The notes under the pieces are model-generated. The model was not told the origin of the DNA. It ran no database searches and saw only the letters and a program-made list of their open reading frames with translations. DNA of 64,000 nt from Simplicispira psychrophila DSM 11588. Lineage in GTDB: Bacteria; Pseudomonadota; Gammaproteobacteria; Burkholderiales; Burkholderiaceae_C. A program made the translations under genes and the position numbers. Positions within the stretch are counted from its first letter, which is position 1. Every line of letters starts with the position of its first letter. Of the stretch, positions 61,138 to 64,000 are shown piece after piece. The stretch covers positions 310,001 through 374,000 of the forward strand of contig NZ_JHYS01000001.1 of NCBI RefSeq assembly GCF_000688255.1, written 5' to 3'.

Positions 61138-61545
61138 ATGCCAAAGTACCAGTTTGACGTCGAAGTACAGCCCCAATACCTGCCGGAACACTCGCATGTG
61201 TCGGCCCATGTGTTCCGCTTTGCCTACACCATCACCATCACCAACGCCGGCGACATGCCGGCCCAGGTGATCTCGCGCCATTGGGTCATCAGCGACTCCA
61301 ACGGCCATACCGAAGAAGTCAAGGGCCTGGGCGTGGTCGGGCAGCAGCCCTTGCTCAAACCGGGCGAATCTTTCCAATATTCCAGCGGCTGCCAGCTGCA
61401 CACGCCCAGCGGCACCATGCACGGCAGTTATTTCTGCATGGCGGAAGACGGCACGCCCTTTACCAGCACCATCCCGCTGTTCATCCTGGAAGCGCAAGAC
61501 CCCAGCGCCCCCGAGCAGCCCCTGGGCCCCAGGGTGCTGCATTGA
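61138..61545 (+). CDS. apaG: Co2+/Mg2+ efflux protein ApaG
   Basis: A 135-residue single-domain protein with the ApaG/DUF525 immunoglobulin-like fold: [46 protein letters not shown] and [27 protein letters not shown]. ApaG was linked genetically to cobalt resistance and magnesium efflux in Salmonella; its biochemical role remains unclear. The gene is divergent from rpe with a 29-bp gap and overlaps the next gene by 4 bp. Confidence 0.95.
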   Translation: MPKYQFDVEVQPQYLPEHSHVSAHVFRFAYTITITNAGDMPAQVISRHWVISDSNGHTEEVKGLGVVGQQPLLKPGESFQYSSGCQLHTPSGTMHGSYFCMAEDGTPFTSTIPLFILEAQDPSAPEQPLGPRVLH

Positions 61546-63518
61546 GGCGCGCGGGCAGTGAGCTGACGCATCTGCTGACCCAGATCGATGCCCAGGCCGG
61601 CGTGGCCGAACGCCATTTGTGGCTGATTGCGCTGCTCGATTGGGTGCGCGGTGGCGGCGACTCCGTGCCGGCCAGCGTGGCCCGGGTGCAACAGCTGCTC
61701 GAAGCAGTGGAGGCTGATCCGGAAACGCGCCAGCGCCTGCAGGACTGGTGGGCGGCACTGGTCAATACGGTAGATATCACCCCCTTGCTGGCCGACTTTG
61801 GTTTTGCGCCGCGCACCGGCCTGTTCAGCGAACTGACCGAGCGCCTGCGCCGCAAGCTGCTGCCCAGCACCCCGGAGACGCTGGAGGCGTCCGAGCTGTT
61901 CACGCTGGCGCTGCCCTACGCTTTTGATGCGCAGTGGCTGATCGCCTTGCCCGAAGACCTGCTCCACCGCTGGGTGGCCGTGCTGGCCCCCGAAGACGCC
62001 CACGGCACGCGCTGGCAAAAAACCCTGCTCGACGCCATCACCTACTGCGCCGGGCAGATTTTGTCGACCGGCTTTGCCCCCGAACTGCGCCTGCGCATGA
62101 GCGATGCGGCGCGCGAGGCGCAGCCGTTCCATGCACTGATCCGCGACGTCGAAAGCCTGCGCATTGAAGTGCTGCACAGCCTGCGCACCACGGACCGGCT
62201 GGAAGAAACCGCGCAGCGCCTGCGCACCCGGCTGGAAGCCTGCCGCAGCGCCGCCGCCAGCGTGTATTTGCACTTTGAGGACAACGGCATCTCGGTCGGC
62301 CTGGTATTTCGCCTGCGCCAGCTGCGCACGCGCATCCTGCGGGTGCGCGAGCTGCTCGACTGCGTGCTCTCGCCCACCCCCCACCTGAGCGCGGCGCGCC
62401 TGCTGGCGCACCTAGTGCAAGTCGGACAGGAACGGCGCAGCATCCGCGCCCTGCTGTCGAGCAACACCTCGCTGCTGGCCGCCAAGGTGGCCGAGCGCAA
62501 CGCCGAAACTGGCGAGCACTACATCACGCGCACGCGCAGTGAATACTTCGCCATGGTCGGCAACGCCGCCGGCGGCGGTGCGGTGATGGCGTTCACCACG
62601 CTGATCAAATTTGCCCTGTATGCGCTGGCGCTGTCGGCGTTTTGGGGCGGCTTTCTGGCCGGCATCAACTACGCCATCAGCTTTGTACTGGTCCAGATGC
62701 TGCACTTCACCGTGGCCACCAAACAGCCGGCCATGACGGCACCGGCCATGGCCGCCAAGCTGAAAGAAATGGACAACGTCGCCGGTGTTGAGGAATTTGT
62801 CGACAAGGTGACCTATCTGGTGCGCTCGCAGGTGGCGGCGGTGCTGGGCAATGTGCTGGTGGTGTTCCCGGCCGCGCTGGGGCTGGCGTGGCTGTGGGGC
62901 TGGGCCACCGAGGTACCGGTGCTGGACGAAGCCCATGCCCTGCAGGTGCTCGACTCACTGCACCTGCTCGGGCCCTCGCTGCTGTTTGCGGCCTTCACCG
63001 GGGTGCTGCTGTTTGCCTCCAGCATCATTGCCGGCTGGACGGAAAACTGGTTTGTGCTGCACCGGCTGGATTCGGCGCTGCGTTACAACCCGCGCATCAC
63101 TGCCTTTTTGGGTGCCACACGGGCGCAGCGCTGGGCCCACTTCTTACGCCACAACCTGTCGGGGCTGGCAGCCAACATCTCACTCGGCTTCATGTTGGGA
63201 CTGGTGCCGGCCTTTGCCGCCTTCTTTGGCCTGGGGCTGGAAGTGCGACATGTCACACTGTCTGCCGGCCAGCTGGGGGTTGCTGGTGCCAGCCTGGGGA
63301 GCGAAGTGATCCACCAGAGCGCTTTCTGGTGGGCAGTGGCAACCATTCCGCTGCTGGGCGCACTGAACGTGGGCGTGAGTTTCTATCTGGCGTTTCTGGT
63401 GGCGCTGCGTGCGCAAAACGTCACGGGTGTCGAGCGCGCACGCATTTACGCGGCCATCCTGGCACGTTTACGCTCGGTACCACGGGAGTTTTTCCTGCCA
63501 GGGCGGCAAGTGGCCTGA
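61542..63518 (+). CDS. 'Site-specific recombinase' family membrane protein (PF10136-type)
   Basis: A protein of 658 residues if translation starts at the TTG at 61542, whose overlap with the apaG stop (TTGA) and lack of an ATG nearby support this start; an open frame from 61281 runs inside apaG and is not coding. The first 390 residues are helical and soluble. The second half has about six hydrophobic helices (for example FALYALALSAFWGGFLAGINYAISFVLV, SLGFMLGLVPAFAAFFGLGL, IPLLGALNVGVSFYLAFLVAL). The family carries the name site-specific recombinase in databases, but I see no recombinase catalytic motif; a membrane function is more consistent with the sequence. It precedes the antiporter gene on the same strand. 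Confidence 0.85.
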   Translation: MRRAGSELTHLLTQIDAQAGVAERHLWLIALLDWVRGGGDSVPASVARVQQLLEAVEADPETRQRLQDWWAALVNTVDITPLLADFGFAPRTGLFSELTERLRRKLLPSTPETLEASELFTLALPYAFDAQWLIALPEDLLHRWVAVLAPEDAHGTRWQKTLLDAITYCAGQILSTGFAPELRLRMSDAAREAQPFHALIRDVESLRIEVLHSLRTTDRLEETAQRLRTRLEACRSAAASVYLHFEDNGISVGLVFRLRQLRTRILRVRELLDCVLSPTPHLSAARLLAHLVQVGQERRSIRALLSSNTSLLAAKVAERNAETGEHYITRTRSEYFAMVGNAAGGGAVMAFTTLIKFALYALALSAFWGGFLAGINYAISFVLVQMLHFTVATKQPAMTAPAMAAKLKEMDNVAGVEEFVDKVTYLVRSQVAAVLGNVLVVFPAALGLAWLWGWATEVPVLDEAHALQVLDSLHLLGPSLLFAAFTGVLLFASSIIAGWTENWFVLHRLDSALRYNPRITAFLGATRAQRWAHFLRHNLSGLAANISLGFMLGLVPAFAAFFGLGLEVRHVTLSAGQLGVAGASLGSEVIHQSAFWWAVATIPLLGALNVGVSFYLAFLVALRAQNVTGVERARIYAAILARLRSVPREFFLPGRQVA

Positions 63519-63684
63519 GCGTAAAAATGCGGGCTGTACCCCACTGTCCTACATACCGTAGATGCAACAGACGGTAAATTCAAACCCTCGCGCCGCGCTA
63601 GGGCACGGCACAGGCAGCGCTCACCAAGCGGCCTTTTTTTCTCCTGCGGACTTTGGTCCGTTGACATAACAAGGATGCAATCAC

Positions 63685-64000
63685 ATGAATGAAATCCTGA
63701 CCTTCTGGGCGCAGTGGCTGCGCCCCTCGGCCGGACTACCGACGGTGCAGTGGTCGCTGCTGCTGGCCGCCGCGACCATGGCCGGTTATTTGTGCCAGCG
63801 CCACATCGGCTTGCCCAAGGTGGTGGGCTATTCGCTGGTCGGCACTGTCGCCGGTCTGGCCGGCTTCAGTGGCGCACTGTGGCCGCTGCAGGGCATTGGC
63901 CTGTTTCTGCTGGAACTGGGTATCTCGCTGGTGCTGTTTGAATGCGGGGCACGCATTCCGCTACGCTGGTTCCGCCACAACCCGATGGTGCTGGTGCAAA
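63685..64000 (+). CDS. Cation:proton antiporter (CPA2-like), N-terminal part
   Basis: An open frame runs from the ATG at 63685 to the right edge of the window (105 codons), so the gene is truncated. The protein starts MNEILTFWAQWLRPSAG and has three hydrophobic helices visible, with RHIGLPKVVGYSLVGTVAGL and ISLVLFECGARIPLRWFR, as in the N-terminal part of monovalent cation:proton antiporters of the KefB/NhaP type. A Shine-Dalgarno-like AAGGA precedes the start by 9 bp. A weak hairpin (CGGAC-TTTG-GTCCG, 63647-63660) and a T-run (63633-63639) lie in the 166-bp gap upstream and could be a terminator for the preceding gene. Confidence 0.75.
   Translation, partial: MNEILTFWAQWLRPSAGLPTVQWSLLLAAATMAGYLCQRHIGLPKVVGYSLVGTVAGLAGFSGALWPLQGIGLFLLELGISLVLFECGARIPLRWFRHNPMVLVQ

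Noticed and set aside
61281-61541. N-terminal extension of the recombinase-family frame
   Set aside because: It lies inside apaG in another frame, with shadow composition.
1-64000. tRNA, rRNA, CRISPR arrays and transposase genes
   Set aside because: None was seen on either strand by eye; short tRNA-like stretches in 10540-10640 do not fold into a tRNA with the conserved loops.

Overview
The window comes from a betaproteobacterium, most likely Burkholderiales/Comamonadaceae. The evidence is the gene set ttcA, ung, trpCDGE with a chorismate mutase between trpE and trpG, rpe, gph and apaG, the codon use, and at least six copies of a roughly 50-bp dispersed repeat (core TAGCAGCTATCAATTTT) of a kind I associate with Comamonadaceae genomes. 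No tRNA, rRNA, CRISPR array or transposase was seen.

Layout. 1-3.5 kb (+): end of an LTA-synthase-like sulfatase gene, ttcA, a DUF4136 lipoprotein, a histidine phosphatase. 3.6-9.3 kb (-): ung and the tryptophan operon trpE-chorismate mutase-trpG-orf-trpD-orf-trpC, with two small unrecognised membrane-protein genes inside it. 9.3-59.6 kb: a large exosortase A (XrtA/PEP-CTERM-type) exopolysaccharide locus. 59.7-61.1 kb (-): gph and rpe. 61.1-64 kb (+): apaG, a 'site-specific recombinase' family membrane protein and the start of a cation:proton antiporter. In many relatives rpe-gph-trpE run together, so the 50-kb polysaccharide locus appears to sit inside a formerly continuous rpe-gph-trp block.

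The polysaccharide locus. Regulation: PrsK histidine kinase, PrsR sigma-54 activator, PrsT TPR lipoprotein. Initiation: a phosphoglycosyl transferase (EpsB type). Sugar nucleotides: Ugd, a UDP-glucuronate-4-epimerase-like enzyme, GalE, WecB and WecC, which predict a uronic-acid-rich polymer. Assembly and export: several family 4 glycosyltransferases, a Wzx-like flippase, an O-ligase/polymerase-like membrane protein, a Wzz-like chain-length protein, a BY-type tyrosine autokinase, a Wza-like exporter, an outer membrane protein, an ExeA-like ATPase and a low-molecular-weight tyrosine phosphatase. Modification: a DUF3473 deacetylase, FemAB and another GNAT-like protein, an asparagine-synthase-like amidotransferase, exosortase A fused to EpsI, and a deacetylase-glycosyltransferase fusion. 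A separate acyl cassette holds an AMP-forming ligase, an acyl carrier protein, a PLP decarboxylase and two alpha/beta hydrolases.

Most interesting: a FeeM-like acyltransferase fused to a PilZ (c-di-GMP) domain behind a sigma-54-type promoter at the edge of the locus. Together with the acyl cassette it could form a c-di-GMP-controlled acyl-compound pathway (inference). Other notable items are repeat copies lying in frame inside xrtA and gph, a large unassigned secreted protein likely to act on polysaccharide, and small coupled membrane proteins.
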